From: an uncultured Chloroflexota bacterium
Lineage (GTDB): Bacteria; Chloroflexota; UBA11872; UBA12225
Assembly (NCBI GenBank): GCA_902805635.1
Contig: CADCTC010000137.1
Span: forward strand, 1 to 49,711
Direction: 5' to 3'
DNA length: 49,711 nucleotides
Below the pieces are notes generated by a model. It did not search any database. It was not told the origin of the DNA and worked only from the letters and a program-made list of their open reading frames with translations. This document shows positions 49,485 through 49,711 of this stretch, piece by piece. The position numbers were made by a program, and so were the translations under genes. Each line of letters starts with the position of its first letter. Position 1 is the stretch's first letter.

Positions 49485-49711
49485 GCGTCTTCTGGCTCCC
49501 AGTAATCGTGGGGGCCATGGTCGGGAAACTGTGCGGCGGCCGACTCGCCAACGTGGCGACTCTTCAGTTGCGCTACCTCCCGGTGCTTATTGCGGTGGCG
49601 GCGGTGCAGATCGTTCTGGTCTTTGCGCCGCCCACCCCACCCGCCCAGAGTGTGGACCCGATGCGGGTAGTTCTGCCAATCCCCACGGCCGCTGTGGGAC
49701 TGGTGGGTGTT
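49481..49711 (+). CDS. DUF5317-like membrane protein, 3' end outside window
   Basis: Open from TTG 49481 to the window end (77 codons); ATG 49517 is an alternative start. Reads SVFWLPVIVGAMVGKLCGGRLANVA and then RYLPVLIAVAAVQIVLVF, the hydrophobic-helix, G-G-R-L-x-N-x-A and second-helix start that I recognise from DUF5317 membrane proteins. Translationally coupled to the 47-residue peptide gene by the TTGA overlap, so the two are likely partners in the membrane. Function of the family is not known to me. Confidence 0.65.
   Translation, partial: MSVFWLPVIVGAMVGKLCGGRLANVATLQLRYLPVLIAVAAVQIVLVFAPPTPPAQSVDPMRVVLPIPTAAVGLVGV

Noticed and set aside
1..49711. tRNA or rRNA genes
   Set aside because: Reading for T-loop GGTTCRA patterns and rRNA landmarks gave nothing convincing; a dedicated search (tRNAscan, Rfam) could still find one.

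Overview
The window is about 49.7 kb of high-GC DNA, densely coded on both strands. It looks like the chromosome of an aerobic, carbohydrate-oxidising Chloroflexota (or a similar high-GC soil or water lineage). The pointers are Tat/lipobox solute-binding proteins, many enolase-superfamily sugar-acid dehydratases and type I sulfatases, a MalT-like regulator ending in a winged-helix/BTAD module next to a DUF5317-like membrane protein, and starts with almost no leader. The phylum is inferred from gene style, not from a marker gene. No rRNA, tRNA or CRISPR array was recognised.

Layout. 0-2.7 kb: the 3' part of a large serine recombinase at the left edge, a proline-rich one-TM protein, and a ribbon-helix-helix/MazF toxin-antitoxin pair. 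2.7-9.2 kb: three sulfatases, with a nucleotidyltransferase/partner pair between the first two that is bracketed by imperfect direct repeats. 9.4-17.6 kb: a PHP-like metallohydrolase overlapping a PdxA homologue, an NRDE protein, an enolase-superfamily dehydratase, a comB interrupted by an amber codon, a response regulator/HD-GYP gene broken by a one-base frameshift, a metallo-beta-lactamase-fold hydrolase and a Cys-rich membrane protein. 17.6-25.8 kb: VapBC, a fourth sulfatase, mannonate dehydratase, a 14-TM exporter, a second enolase-superfamily enzyme and an orphan solute-binding lipoprotein. 25.8-30.2 kb: a csoR-copA-copZ copper operon whose ATPase carries about 300 extra residues predicted to lie outside the membrane. 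30.2-33 kb: a phosphofructokinase with pyrophosphate-type signature residues and a second orphan solute-binding lipoprotein. 33-45.3 kb: a SIMPL protein, two overlapping SDR genes, an acetyl-xylan-esterase-like hydrolase, a LysM amidase, a fifth sulfatase, a GHMP sugar kinase, a histidine kinase, an AlkA-like glycosylase and a Gfo/Idh/MocA oxidoreductase. 45.3-49.7 kb: the BTAD regulator with its two binding-site-like elements, a 47-residue exported-peptide-like ORF and the start of a DUF5317-like membrane protein.

Together most enzymes suit the stripping of sulfate and acetyl esters from acidic or sulfated sugars and the dehydration of sugar acids. No glycoside hydrolase, polysaccharide lyase, ABC permease or formylglycine-generating enzyme is present, so essential partners lie elsewhere.

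The most original signal is at the right end. The same perfect 18-bp element, two GTGTAAG heptamers on an 11-bp period, lies upstream of the regulator gene and again, in opposite orientation, downstream of it. Each copy has a TAG-type -10 hexamer 10 nt further on. One copy points at a 77-residue ORF, the other at the peptide-like ORF plus the DUF5317-like gene. This is the geometry known for SARP/BTAD regulators and suggests a self-contained regulon, possibly a peptide-signalling system.
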